This document shows positions 22,543 to 34,974 of a DNA stretch of 64,000 nucleotides, piece by piece (the first letter of the stretch is position 1; each line of letters starts with the position of its first letter). A program made the position numbers and the translations under genes. Source of the DNA: Ricinus communis (Eukaryota > Streptophyta > Magnoliopsida > Malpighiales > Euphorbiaceae); assembly GCF_019578655.1 (NCBI RefSeq), contig NC_063261.1, forward strand, positions 26,887,126 to 26,951,125, in the 5' to 3' direction. Below the pieces are notes generated by a model. The model saw nothing but the letters and a program-made list of their open reading frames with translations. It had not been told where the DNA came from and did not search any database.

Positions 22543-23414
22543 CACTGATGCCACCCGTTTCGTCGGCCAGCTCCGTCGCACCTAAACGGTCGGCCATCGA
22601 CGACCGCACAGCCTTCCCCCGCTCGGTCTCCTCTCTCCACGATCTCCTTCTCCTTTTCTCCTTCTCTATACCGACATTTAGTCCCTGAACTTTTCTTCTT
22701 TACTATTTAGTCCTTCAACTTCTTTAATTACCAACAATTTCACCCTATAAAATTTTCGATTAATCCTTAAACTTTTCTTCAGCTTTTCAATTAAGCCCCT
22801 AACTATTTAATTTGGGCCAACTTAGAATTATTAAAAATATAGAATTACTTATTTACCATTGCTATTAAATATAAAATTACCAAAATGCCCTTGCTGACAC
22901 ATTTAATTACAAAAATACCAACCATATAAATTTTCATTCAAAACTCCAATTTAAAATAATTATATTTTTAGTCCTTATTTCAAGATTAATTGTCAATTTA
23001 ATCCTAACACTTGATTAACTTAATTAATCAATTTCCTAACTATTTCTCACTTAAAATCAACACCATTAGCTACTTAGAATTTATCATTCCCCAATAAATT
23101 CTTTATAAAAATATTATTTACTATTCCTTTCATGACTTTCAAATATAGAAATTAATTCATATATTCATATTGGAAAAAAATTAAATAACCAAAAATATAT
23201 TCTGTTTTTCAAAGAATTTACTTAATCAATGTCTTAAAAATTATATTAATTAAATATAGAAAATACTCCCTTTATTTTGTCTACCATTAAAATTCTATTT
23301 AAACCATCCCAATTAAATCAAATAAAAATAAAATTAATTTAATTTAAAAAAAGACTCATTGTTAATTATTGCTAATATTATTATTATTAAAAGAAAAAAA
23401 ATTTCGGTATTACA
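22543..23414 (-). mobile_element. Internally deleted LTR of the 2.4-2.7-kb solo-LTR family
   Basis: Matches the right-hand part of the solo LTR at 52584-55282 in the same orientation, including the 'ctccacgatctcc', 'gacatttagtccctgaactt', 'tcaattaagccccta' and terminal 'tttcggtattaca' passages. The left 1.8 kb is missing. The pentanucleotide TATCT lies on both sides (22538-22542 and 23415-23419), which would fit a target duplication and an internal deletion leaving only a CAC remnant of the left end. The orientation label follows the C copy as opposite to the copy at 46037. Confidence 0.7.
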
Positions 23415-23474
23415 TATCTGAAATAATAGATACTCAATAATGATATCGAATATAGCTAAACCTTTGAATGCAAC

Positions 23475-24337
23475 TGTAATAACTCGAAACCGTATCACAT
23501 GAGATATTGTCTGCTTTAGCCCCACTGGCTTCACGGATTTGTCCCTTTGGCGAGTTCGAGAACTTCCCAGGAAGTCCCCCATCCTAAAATTTTCTGGAAT
23601 TTCTCTGAATCAACCGCGTTTAACTTTGGAGTTCTTACAACTCCACAGCCAAACAACCAAAAGGTACCTTATGCAATTAGTTCCAACTCTTTACATATAT
23701 GTTATCAATCATTCCCCACCCAATTTCGATGTGTAATTCGATTCATTCATGTATCCTCGTACCTTAGAATGCCCCATCTTAGAAGCCTGACAGAAGCTGC
23801 TCCTTGTCCAAGCATCTTATCTTTGCCCCAGCGTCTACTTCCCGCTTCTCCAGACCAGGCTGTCACATGCCCACCAGCTTCCACCTGGTTTGTCCTTGAA
23901 CCACACATCTATTATAGGGGTCCTGCTTTAATACTATTTATAATGACCGAGAACCAGATCACATGAGATTTTGTCCGCTTTGGCCTCTACTAGCTTCACG
24001 ATTTTGTCACTTTGGCAGGTTCGAGAACTTTCCAAGAGGTCCCCCATCTTGGAATTTCTCTGAACCAAACACGTTTAACTTTGGAGTTTCTACAACTCCA
24101 CAGCCAAACAATCAAAAGGCGCCTCATGTGATTAGTTCCAACTCTTTACATATATGTTATCAATCATTCTCCACCCAATTTTGATGTGCAATTTGATTCA
24201 TTTATGTACCCTCATACCTTAGAGTGTTATCATCCTAGAAGCCTGCTAAAAGCCGCTCACTATCCAGAAATCATGTCTTTGCCCCAACGTTCACTTTCCG
24301 CCCTCGTTGGACCGCTTCTCCAGGCCAGGCTGTCACG
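23475..24337 (-). mobile_element. Complete Cassandra TRIM element (863 bp)
   Basis: Two direct LTRs (23475-23867 and 23939-24337) flank a 71-bp interior (23868-23938), and the whole is flanked by the perfect 5-bp duplication GCAAC (23470-23474 and 24338-24342). On the minus strand the LTRs begin TGTGACAGCC (one has CGTGACAGCC) and contain a 5S-rRNA-like segment, best seen as GGATGGGGGACTTCCTGGGA in the left LTR. Immediately inside the minus-strand 5' LTR, two bases in, lies a primer site that reads TAGTATTAAAGC against the canonical tRNA-Met site TGGTATCAGAGC (9 of 12). A purine-rich stretch precedes the other LTR. No coding, as expected for a TRIM. The LTRs differ at many sites, so the insertion is old. 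Confidence 0.92.
23925..23936 (-). other. Decayed tRNA-Met primer-binding site of the Cassandra element
   Basis: Minus-strand reading TAGTATTAAAGC, followed by AGG as in the canonical TGGTATCAGAGCAGG. Position two bases inside the 5' LTR is the expected one and fixes the element's orientation as minus. Confidence 0.75.
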
Positions 24338-24342
24338 GCAAC

Positions 24343-25029
24343 AAATAGAGTTGCTAGAGAACTACCAATTACAACTCTACTTGAGTACCTACAAGCTCTA
24401 ATTCAAGAAGTGACATGTGCATGAGACCTTTAAATCTATTAGATTTGAATCAAAGTTTATAAATTTAAAATATATCAATTTAAGTAAATAAAAATAATAT
24501 ATTACAAATATCTTATTGGTATATTAAAAGTATCTTATAACATATATTTAACTTTAATAAAAAAATTGGTATAATTACTCATTAATTATACATAATAATC
24601 TAAAATAATGAAAAAATGAGAACTTTTTTTCTCTTATTTCTTTATTTGATTTTACAAAATTAGTTAATTAATGATACATTTTATTGTTAAATCTAATAGA
24701 ATTGAATCAATGTTTATCATTTTACAAATATTAAGTTAACCAAATAAAAACATATTAAAAATATCTTATAAGTATATCAAAACTATCGTATAACATATAT
24801 AAGTATAATAAAAGAAATTTAGTATACTAAAACTATATTTCTAAAACCTTAGAATTCTCTTGATAATAAATAAACAGCTATATAACATAATGAACAAAAC
24901 AAAAAGTAAATATCCAATATCATAATAGTATTCGGCCAACAACTAGAATAATCATATTTCTAACAGAAAGTGTCATACAAATGAAATACTCATAAAAACT
25001 AAAACTTATCCAAAGCTAAAAACATTAAT
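24343..25029. other. AT-rich DNA, no gene
   Basis: Contains recurring words such as 'aaaatatcttataagtatat' that also occur in 26600-28150 and 45700-49500, suggesting decayed copies of a common dispersed element. No coding is supported. Confidence 0.45.
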
Positions 25030-25884
25030 CTTTCATTACTTTTTCTTCTTTGGCTTCAAATCTTTTCTTTCTTTAGATCTTCCACAATCATCTGTCTCAT
25101 TAACTACTCTATTAACTTCTTTAGACCTTGCATAATTGTATAGAGCAACAGCATACCAGCTACGAATATCATCGATATTAAATATTGCAATAGACATATT
25201 AATACCATATATAAAATACTAGCAAAACTAAGAATAAAAATACCACAATTACTAAAAAGAAGAAAAAGATCAACTAATTAAAATTACAAAAATATGAAAA
25301 AAAATAAAATAATTAATAAGTAATAAAACTAATACACAATCAAACCTTGAAGTTTGACAAAGCAAGTTCTCAACCATGGAAATAATGAAAGGAACAGTTA
25401 TAGATTTTCTTTTATAAGGACCAGAAACAGTATCAATGTCGTTTCAAAAATCAAAAAACCCAAGAATTAAAAAAAAATTATGGTAATAAAACAGAATATG
25501 GCTCAACTACTGCAGCTGCTCTCTTGTCATGAAGACTGGACCTCCTAGAGTTATACCATAAATGCACTTATACTTAAGAGTTAATCATCTTAAAATCCAA
25601 TGACTCTCAGATTTAACATTAATAGGAAACAACACATTGTCAACTTATATACAAGGAGTATTGCAGTATATTAAAAAACCTTTTATATAATTAGCTACCA
25701 TATGCTTCCCACAAATAACAGATGCATATTCTTTCTTTTTCTTGTAAAGATCATATAATAAAGAAATGCAATGATTAAAGGAATCATCAATAGTAGTAAA
25801 ATTTATTTTCATATGTTTTGAGTACTTCCTTTTCTTCCTAAAATAATAGAGTATCACATCAATATGCTGAAAAATATAGAACAA
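25030..25884 (-). pseudogene. Ulp1-like (C48) cysteine protease remnant of a transposon
   Basis: Minus-strand pieces in shifting frames resemble the Ulp1-like protease proteins carried by plant transposons such as KAONASHI-type MULEs. 25645-25884 gives HIDVILYYFRKK followed by FTTIDDSFNHCI, the block upstream of the catalytic domain. Near 25590-25604 a Ser-His-Trp-Ile-Leu passage matches the catalytic-His region, followed after a frameshift by KCIY, then SLHDKRAAAVVEPYSVLLP near 25500-25545. The C-terminal end near 25040-25185 reads YAVALYNYARSKE and a lysine-rich tail. Stops and frameshifts make it non-functional. Confidence 0.65.
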
Positions 25885-26799
25885 CTAATTATAAGAAAGA
25901 AAATAATATATTGTCAATATCGTTTTAGTAAAATTTTTATCTAACAGATAATAAACAATACAAAAAAATTAAAATAAATTAAAGCTAAATAAGAAAACTT
26001 ACAGATCCTGAAAGAAATTCACTACAATTAAGCAACTCATGAAACTATATCTTTATAGTAATAGTACTACAATCAAAATCAAAACCATGACAAATCATAT
26101 TACTTTATCCAACATAAACTTTCTTCCTATAATAAATAAAAAAGTAAAATAAACACAAAAATAAAAAAAACTCAAAAAAATTAATTATAATTTTTTTTTT
26201 TTACTTATTCCTCTTATTCATTCCTTCATCAATCCAAATATCAAAACTTTCTCGATCTAAAAATAAAAAGCTCAAGAGAATAAAAAGATATAATTATAAA
26301 AAAAAATTACTTATTCTTCTTATTCAATACTTCATCAATCCAAACATCAAAACCTTCTCGATCTAAAAAGTTTGGACCTTCTTCAATATTATTGTCAAAG
26401 GATATAATTCCTTCACAATATTTTTTCTAGCTTTAGAAAAATCAACTTCTCGAGATGACCTAAATTCATTCAAAAAGAGAGTTTGCAAATAAAAAGTAGG
26501 CCTAAGCATGACTAATAGTTTGAATAGGAGAGTCTAGAAAAATAAAACAAAATTAAGAATATAATGAATATAAGAACTTAAAAATATCATAATATTATTA
26601 TTTCATATGAATTACTAATAAAGATAAGAGAAGTATATTAAAGATATTATAACAGCATTATTTCATATAAATTTCTAATAAAAATAAAAATAAAGTATAT
26701 TAAAGATATCATAATAGTATCATTTCATATGATACACTAATAAAGAGAAAAAAAAATATATTATAAAAATATATTTAATATCTTTTTGTAAAAAAGACC

Positions 26800-28690
26800 T
26801 TTATTGACTTCATCGAAAGTACAATATTAACAACATTGTCAACTTCTAAAAGAAATTTAGAATCAGTATTATCAAAAAAGGAAGATGAACTAGACTGAGC
26901 TCCTCTCTTTTCAGAATTTCGGCTATTAAAAATTATTGTCTAACACTCTAAAAAATTAAAATAAAATAAAATATCAATACATTAATAAATAAAAATATAT
27001 AGAAATCAATAAAAACATATAAAATAATTAACGATAAACACCTGAGAATAAAAATAAGAGTAATCATCAATATTATCACCACTTATTTTAGTTTTTCCAG
27101 TATATTGAACTACACCTTTCCCTCTAACTTTATTTTCATCTCCCTTATCACCACTACCATTACTCTTCTCAATATTTTCAACATCAACGTTATCTTCATT
27201 CAAGATAATATTATGTTTATCAGGTCCTTTACCATCATCATTAGAATCTGAATCATTATCAGAATGTCTCTATTTTTCATCATTATGCTTTTCATCTTCA
27301 GCATCTTCCATCTTCCTTATTATCATCATCATCATCATCATCCTTTTTCTTCTATCCATTACCATCATTATCTTTTGCTTGTTCATCACCATCATCATCA
27401 TATTTTTCTTATTTTTATCACCATCATCTTTTGCTTCTTCATTGCCATCATTATCATCTTCTTTTGCCTCTTTATGATTATCATCATTGTCATTTTAATT
27501 CAAATCCTCAACATCATCTTATTTTTTTCTACTCCCTAAAAATTTGTTTAAAAAAAGTTTCATAAGAGGTGTAAACAAAAACAATAACTCTTTAATACCA
27601 CCAAAAAATCAATTATATATAAGCAAAAGAAAATATGAAAGGTATACTATAAATATCTGAGAAATATCTTTTAATGTAAAAAAACAGTTACTACATACCT
27701 CATCAACTTTTTCATTATCTATTTCCATTACGTCACTAACACCTCCAACATTTTTGGCTTTATAAACCTTATGACCAAAATAAATAAATAAATTAAAAAA
27801 TCTTATTAGAATAATAACAAAACATAACAACATTAAAATATAAAATTATTAAAATAAATAATACAATGATATTCTCATTATCTTTTTCTTTTGTGTTCTT
27901 TCTATCACCATCAACATCAACAGAATCACCTACATTCTTATCTCCAAACTGTCTATTACCAGTCTAAAATATTAAGACAAATATAATTAGAATACTAAAA
28001 GTATATATTAAAATTAGAATATAAGAAAAAAAATATATTTTTAATATAGATTCACTAACTCAATATAAAATTCACATATAATAAATTTAAAAATAAAAAA
28101 ATAATATATACTTTTAATATATTAATAACTCAAAAAAAAAAAAACATAACTAGAGGTATACTAGAAATATATTTAAAATATCTACTTAGACAATTGATTT
28201 ACCTAAAAATAAGTACCACCACAGCTTAAACTATAAGCTCCATAACAACTGCCTTGCAACTTCAACTTAATATCAGATAACAAGTTGTAAATTTCTGAAA
28301 TCTTTGCTTCAATAGTAATTTGGTGAGAATAAAATTCTCTCATCAACTTATTTTGTTTAGTTGACAAAATTTTCAACTGTCTAAAAACTTCAACCATGAA
28401 AGAGTATGTTGAAGTAGAAGGTCCAGCAAATAAAGGAGAACCAGCATTATTAAACTCATCAATGGCCTCATCAAGCTTCTCATTTCCTTTATTCAAAAAA
28501 CCTTTCCAAGTTTTTTTTTTTCCTCACTCGAAATAATAATATTTTTTTAAATACAACTACAAAATAAATAAAAAGCATAAAACAACAAAAGAATAAAAAG
28601 TATAAAAATAAAATTAATATTATAATAAAATAAAGAAAATTTACCATTTTAGGAGATGTAGAAAAAAGTTGATTGCTCAAGGTAGTTGTA
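26800..28690 (-). pseudogene. Decayed N-terminal part of the same transposon protein(s)
   Basis: Minus-strand frames at 28203-28496, 27609-27833 and 27006-27203 are short, hydrophilic and rich in Asp, Glu, Asn and Lys. Between them 27260-27530 would encode almost only acidic residues because of (ATC)n-like repeats on the plus strand. The 97-residue stretch at 28203-28496 has a helical, possibly coiled-coil middle (VEVFRQLKILSTKQNKL). Acidic linkers of this kind are common in Ulp1-bearing plant transposons, and the position upstream of the protease remnant on the same strand supports one element. No specific domain is recognised. Confidence 0.4.
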
Positions 28691-29132
28691 AGTTGGAAAT
28701 GTAGAAACCTCTTATTTTAATATACGTGGTATTTGAATTCCATCATCAACAACAAGATTTTCAAAAGAATGTTTACAGCATTCATAAAACCACACTTGAA
28801 AAAGAATTGGACAACCATATATTTTATAATAGAAACTATCACTTTTCTCTTTCAAAAAATCATTCTTCCGACTCAAAGAGTGAACTAAAAGATGAAAAAC
28901 CTCTATTCCCAAAAAATAATTATTGAAAACATAATTATTAATAATATTAATATGATGTATTTCAACAACGTTTATCTTTGCTGTAGCCAACAAAAATATT
29001 TCAATAAAATATAAAACAATAGTCTTTGTAGCCAATAAAAATATTTCAATAAAATATAAAACAACAGTCTTTATTGCATCAACAGCATTATTCTCTCATC
29101 TCTTACTAAAAAACACTCTTTAATATATTATA

Positions 29133-30385
29133 TGTAATATCTTGAATTTATATTTCATTTTAATAATAATAATAATATTGTATATATATATATATAAAAT
29201 AAAATATTTTCTCCTTTTTCTTCCCTCCCCCTCCCTCTTTTCCTTCCCTCCTTTCCCCTCTCCCTCCTCCCTTTCCTTCCTCCCTCTCCTCTCTTCCTCC
29301 CCCATTTTTCTTCCCCTTCCCGCCGGCCACTCCTTTTCCGCCGCCTGCGTGCCGCCGCTGACTCATTCTTCCCCTCCCGCCGCTGCACGCCGCCTCTATC
29401 TCCTCCATCCTTCCGCGCGGCGTCGACAAGTAAAAGAAGGGTTGCCGTCGCCGATTCAGCCCCCTGCAGCCGTCCTTTCCGCAAACCGACGCCGGAATCG
29501 GACTCCCCACCCCCGAAAACCCTGGAAACGACCCTCCTCCGCCGGAAAAGCCTCGCCGGCAGCCTCGGGAAGCGTCGCCAGAGCAGCGTCTTTCCGGCCT
29601 CGATCCGCCGCCTTCCGGACACTTTCCGGCCGAAAATTTTGTACTTCCGGACTTTCCGCAACTCGAGCTTCGTGTAGGCGCTTCCGGATTCGAATTTCGA
29701 CACCATTGGTAGGACCGGCTTCCGGACCCCGTGTTTTCCGGACGCACAAAATATTTCAATTTCGGCTCGATATAATTTTATTTACACTCTGAAAATTATG
29801 TTGTAATATTAGAAAATTATTGTGGCTATAAATTGCTCGTGATGATTATTTTAAAAATAAATCGAGTTTAATTACTTGTGTTGTGGTGTTGCAGAGTCGG
29901 AAAAAATATTAGTACAGTTCTTGTGGCCCGGCTTCTGTTATTTAATTCCAGCATATTTGATGTGTCTTTGGCAGATCTTGAACCCGTTTTACGGAGGGTA
30001 AATATCCGTAATTTATGAGAGATTCTACTGAATTTTCGGCGGATTTCTCGAGTCTAATTTAATTTTAGGCAGTCTACTCTAGGGTCTAAGTTTAGAAAAA
30101 ATTTTACGAATATCTATTAATTGTATATTTTTCGTTCATTAGATAATTCGACCTCCACCCGGGCATAGCGGATAGCGAACGTGGATCCTGTGAGTTAAAG
30201 TCACTTAATTGTTGCACTATTGCTAAATCTGAATTTAATATGCTATTTTAGAAATTTATGCTTAATATGATTATTAGCATCGTAATATAAATAATTTTAC
30301 TTGATTATTAATTATTGAAAATAATATAAATATTATTATTAGTAATATTATAATAATACAAATACCATTCTTGAATGCAGTGAAC
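29133..30385 (+). mobile_element. Left part of a solo LTR split by the pararetrovirus block
   Basis: Begins TGTAATATCTTGAATTT, like the TGTAATACCCGGAAATT start of the intact solo LTR at 46037, and is preceded by TTATA (29128-29132). The middle carries the 'cccgttttac..agggtaaat' and 'tgagttaaagtca' passages shared with the reverse complement of 52584-55282. It ends at 'ttataataatacaaa', the point reached at about 47255-47271 in the intact copy. The continuation is found at 44404-45333. Long frames on both strands at 29140-29790 come from a GC-rich, pyrimidine-rich stretch and are not credible genes. Confidence 0.75.
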
Positions 30386-30411
30386 CTGCGAATTACAAAG
30401 ACTAGGCAGGG
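30386..30411. other. Filler between LTR and pararetroviral sequence
   Basis: About 26 bp that match neither the intact LTR nor the viral leader by eye. Filler of this size is usual at joints made by non-homologous end joining. Confidence 0.4.
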
Positions 30412-30417
30412 GTTTAT

Positions 30418-30432
30418 CATTTGGTATCGGGC
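30418..30432 (+). other. Mutated tRNA-Met primer-binding site of pararetrovirus copy A
   Basis: Reads TTGGTATCGGGCCC where copy B keeps TTGGTATCAGAGCC. It lies about 20 bp upstream of the first viral ATG. Confidence 0.75.
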
Positions 30433-30444
30433 CCAGTTGTGAAA

Positions 30445-31030
30445 CATGGAAACCGATAGCCCTATTTCTATTATTCAAACTTCTTCTCTTACTCTACCTA
30501 CTTCTTGTAAAAAAAATATTACAGACAAGATAGATAACCCGGTAGAAATATCTCATATGCTTTGATCCAACTCCTACTATACTTAATCCCTACCGTCAAT
30601 CGGTCTTTTCCGGATCTCTAAGACATTATCTCTAGACCCTCATTGCGTTGAAAGAATATACCCGTTCTTTCTTCAAGAGATCCTCCACACTTTATTGACG
30701 GAGACTCTCCTTGTTAGATACCCGATCTAAATTATGAACATTGTCGGCTCTATTGCTACAACTTTGAATGCGAGAGTAGTAGGCTAACGCGTTTCTCTAA
30801 TTTCAATATGTTGTTGGAAGAGCCGATACCATTTCGGCTACCTTTCATCACCGCAGTGTTTATGCAGAGGAGCTGGAGAAGTTTATCCCCTCTGTATGGA
30901 TCACAAATTGATGAGAAGCTTCATCAAAGCTCACGCGTCAAACAAGATCCAATATTCATCAAAACGACGACAAGTCGCCAGGTTTCATATCTATCATCCA
31001 CAGATCATCTTCAAATCCTCATACTATCTC
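30445..31030 (+). pseudogene. Movement-protein remnant, copy A
   Basis: Starts with the same Met-Glu-Thr as copy B right after the primer site and can be followed in broken frames. Copy B shows the recognisable 30K-type segment (TFFPNFNMSLEDS); the corresponding part of copy A is further damaged. 30808-31035 is an open piece from the C-terminal third. Non-functional. Confidence 0.65.
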
Positions 31031-31031
31031 T

Positions 31032-33250
31032 ATGATTCAACCAGGAGATCCCATGAGAAGAAGATTCCATTCAAACGGATCAAACGGATGGGAAGTCTAT
31101 AAGGGCAAGATTAATGGTCACTTTATTTGGGATGTTAATCCCTCCATATGCGATGTTGGATGTAATTGCCAAGATGATCTGGATGATTTAGAAATCGGAT
31201 CAAAGGGGACTAAGACTTGAAAAAGAAAGCATACATGTACTAGTCCACCTCGATATGATGACAAAGACGATGATCAACCTGATTCTATTCAGGTTCCTGT
31301 ACAAACCAGGAAAGGAAGACCCTGGATTGGTCTTCCACCAGAAAAGAACAAACCAATGTCCAATGATGATTATCTGAAGAGATGCTTTGAAATATTAAAG
31401 GAAGAAGGACCTTTGACTTGTCCTCCTCCTCCAGTAGTTTGTTCTTGTTAAAGATCCCGAGCCGGTGCCATGTTTTATGGTTAACTCGGAGGAATTTCCT
31501 CCTACGGTGAGGAAAGAAAATGAACATACCAAGATTGGACCAAGCAGTGGCTTTTTCTCAGAGAAGTTTCGGACACAATGCTTTGCCCTTAGAAAAGATT
31601 GGCAATAGACTCTCAGAAGTCTATGAAAAAACCAGTTCCATAAAAGCTCATGTCACTTCATTCAGAGAAGAAGCTTTACTGCTTTCGTCCGACTATTTGG
31701 CTCACAAGAGATGGTCCAAGGTCACCCAGCAAAGGACAAAGAGATCTTAAGGCTGAAAGAGCAACTTTGGGAAATAGAAAGAGATCTTTACCCTTCTAAG
31801 CAATCTACCTCTTCTCCACTAAATTTTTCCATTGCTACACCTCATCCTTTCATGTCTACGGTTATGCCAAACAATACTCTGGTCCGGACTTGGTGCCTCG
31901 AGCATCTAATAGGCATCCAAACCCGCAAAAGGACATCCCTCATCCTTTCCATCCAAGCCTTGAAGGATAAAGGACTTGCTAACACGAGATGGATATAGCT
32001 ATATCCTGAGTTTATCCTCGCCTCTATCTGTATAGTCGTATTTGATTTCAGATTGACTGCATAAATTTGAACTGAACTACACGCTCAGCTTCTTCCTCTT
32101 CGATCAGGATATCAGATATCTCTCAGCAGTTGAATTTAGAACACAAGGTCCTTATGTGTTGATGAACGGCAGAATTATCAAGAAATCAAGAATTAGAATC
32201 TCTTGCTCTAGAACATTCTCGCCAAACCGGTTCGGTCCTGGTTCTCGTGCCCATCACAATGGCGTAACAAGATCTTGGAATTCAATGCTTGGCGTGATCT
32301 CCGAATGATAAACCCCAGCTAGTCTCCTTTGGAACGCCTTAATGTAATTCACATCAGGTTCAGCACATTGAATGGTTTTCTGATCCGGAGACTACAATTT
32401 GATTTTCGGACAAAGGAAACAAAAATACTTTGACAGAAAGTGTTGTTCCATGAAAGAAAAGATCTTGAAGACCATTATGTTCATATGTCTCAACTTTACT
32501 ATGAACTTGTTGGTCCAAACATTGATGATCTAAAGTACACCTTCTCTGGGAAGAAATGCACCCCGAGATTCAGAGAATGATGTGGACACACATCGAGACA
32601 TCACTCAAATCTCTCTTGAGATCTGGCAATTTACAATGGCTACTCTGGATAAAATGTGTGAGCGAAAGCTATTCAAGAAGATTGCGAAAATCTCGCAATC
32701 GGGATTATTTGCAAATCAAATGCAAGGATAAGCATTGTACGTGCAAGACAAAGAAGAAGAAGCATTTTTCTTATTCATAGAAATCTCCCCAGTATAAACA
32801 GAATAAAGGAAGGAAATTACGCTGGTTCAGAAAGAAGGTAACAAGCAAGCATAAATCTGATCGATGTTACATCTGTGGTCAATCAGGACACTATGCAAAG
32901 AGATGTCCCAATAAGCCTAAGAAAACTGTTGCACTTCTTCATCAACTAAAGACTTCATATCCAGATGACTTATCCGATCATGATCTTGAATCTCTCTTTT
33001 CAGAAGAAGAAATGACGTCTTCTCAGACTCTATTTGCTATTCCATATTCAGATACCAGCGCAGACGGTGAAAGTTCTTCGGACGAAGAAACATCTATTTT
33101 TACTATTGTCCTGCACTCCAAGTAAAACAGGAACCACCTGATTATACTCTTGCAGATATAGCTTACTGTTTTCTTGAGATACCTTCTCCAAGAAAGATAC
33201 TCACACCAAAGCGGATCTTCTTATACCATTACCCATTCCTACTTCTCCGG
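31032..33250 (+). pseudogene. Coat-protein region remnant with zinc knuckle, copy A
   Basis: Broken frames (31032-31220, 31520-31750, 31711-31998, 32556-32780) match the coat-protein region of copy B. A CCHC knuckle with spacing CYICGQSGHYAKRC lies at about 32865-32906, preceded by a basic Lys-rich stretch with CTCKTKKKKH, as in caulimovirid capsid proteins. Part of the region is missing relative to copy B. Non-functional. Confidence 0.75.
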
Positions 33251-33289
33251 AAAGTATGAAAAGTTACCCCATTCATCCTACACCTTTGG

Positions 33290-33700
33290 TATCCATCCAT
33301 GTCTTAGGCCGGCAAATATGGGAGACCTATTTCTATTACTGCCTTAATAGATATTGGATCTCACTGTACAATGATGAATCCTGATGCTTTACCTAGCTCA
33401 GCCTGGAAGAAAAAGATTTGTCACTTCCTAGCAGCTGATGGCAAGAGTTTTCAAACTACAATGATCTCCGAGGATAAGATTGGAATCGTATTGTATGGAT
33501 TCACGTTATTGGTTCTTATCTATTTGGAAGAGATCTTCTAGTTGGGTTTGATACTTATCATGCGGGTTACAAATCAGGGCTAAAGTATAAACAGGAATTT
33601 CTCCCTTATACTCGGAATCCCAACCAGTTCTCTATTTGAAGTCCCATGGACTTTGCTCACTTGAAGAGTTGTTAAGCTCCATCTTTGTCTTCTCATAGAA
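33290..33700 (+). pseudogene. Aspartic protease remnant, copy A
   Basis: Retroviral-type protease region. The catalytic motif is Asp-Ile-Gly-Ser-His at about 33350-33364 where copy B has Asp-Thr-Gly-Ser-His, so the Thr of the DTG triad is lost. Additional stops and a deletion in the flap/after region follow. Confidence 0.75.
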
Positions 33701-33892
33701 AATTCTATCACCCTTCTCCACTATACAAGGAATCCAGACTTCTTCATCACTCTCCCTTTCAAATTAAATGAAGATGTCAACCCTACTAAGGCCAGCCATC
33801 CTGGAATGTCCCCATCTGACTTGGTTTTAGCAAGACAAGAATGCCAAGAGCTCCTCCGGCCAAGGTTTGATTGAACCTACAGTCTCGCATGT

Positions 33893-34370
33893 GTGGAAAA
33901 GAGATCGGAGAAATTAAGAGGAAAGAAAAGGCTCATCATTAACTACAAGCCTCTTAATCATTTTCTTTCAGATGAAAAATTCCCAATTCCTAAAATCTCT
34001 TCTCTCTTTATCCGTCTCCAAGGAGCAACCTATTTCTCTAAGTTTGATTTAAAGTCAGGATTTTGGCAGTTAGGCATTCATCCTGAAGAAAGATACAAGA
34101 CGCTTTTGCATCCCGAGTCGATGGATGCCCTTTGGGCTTAAAAGGCCTCCTTCCATCTTCAGAATTTTTGAGCCAATCCTACACACCTGTATCATCTACA
34201 TAGATGATATCCTCCTTTTCTCTAAGTCAGGAAAAGAGCATGATGATCTTCTCAAAAGATTCCACAGTTTAGTCCATTCACATGGGATAATGCTTTATGA
34301 AAGGAAATCTTACATTGGACAAACTGAAGTTGACTTTCTCGGGCTTAAACTAAAGAATGGGCGCACTTAG
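33893..34370 (+). pseudogene. Reverse transcriptase remnant, copy A
   Basis: Two pieces in different frames. 33893-34141 carries the motif LIINYKPLNHF, FPIPKISSL and YFSKFDLKSGFWQL. 34125-34370 carries MPFGLK, the catalytic YIDDILLFS box near 34197, and the VDFLGL motif. A frameshift near 34110-34130 with loss of the segment after the first Asp separates them. Confidence 0.88.
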
Positions 34371-34379
34371 CCCCATTTC

Positions 34380-34940
34380 GATGAAAATTTATCAAGAAGC
34401 GAGATTCAGCGGTTTAGGGATCATTAATTACATTCGAGATTTCATCCCAGTACAAAACCCCCGATCGCAGGCTAAAGAAAATCACGGGCCCATGGACTCG
34501 AGCCATCTTAAAAGATGTTAAAAAGTGCTCAAACTATTTCTGCGATGACTTCCGGTGATCCGATGTGATAGGCGGGCATTCTTCTCCAAAATAAGAGTCA
34601 CTATGACACGTGTCGGGACAATTCAAGGACGGTGAACTTCATTATCATTCAAACATCAAGGAGATTCGGCGGTAAAATATGCAATTCAAAAATCACGAGT
34701 TCTTCGTGGCCTCGAGACATTTTATAATTAGAATGGACAATTCTAATTTTCCTCGCGATTCTGGAATTCAAGGGGCGACAAATCACGACAAACAACTTCT
34801 CACTTTGAAAGAGTGGTTCTCCCGATATGATTTTGAAGTACAACACATCCAAGGTGATAAAAATCTTATCCCCAACTTTCTATCCCGACTATCCAAATCT
34901 TTTATGAACTCTCTTAGTCCTTCCTTCTTTATCTTTTAGC
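34380..34940 (+). pseudogene. RNase H remnant, copy A
   Basis: The open stretch 34679-34939 matches the C-terminal half of the copy B RNase H, with YDFEVQHIQGDKN and the FLSRLS ending. The region 34380-34680 is badly damaged and the first catalytic motif cannot be read. Confidence 0.7.
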
Positions 34941-34974
34941 GCAATTCGGTCCGGGACTTTACACCCAAATCAAC

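Noticed and set aside
27264..27539. 91-aa plus-strand frame rich in His/Ile/Phe
   Set aside because: Antisense of an acidic (ATC)n-derived stretch of a transposon remnant; low complexity.
29142..29792. Long overlapping open frames on both strands (up to 216 aa)
   Set aside because: They lie in the GC-rich, pyrimidine-rich part of a solo LTR; all frames stay open because of composition, and the peptides are Arg/Gly/Ser/Pro low complexity.
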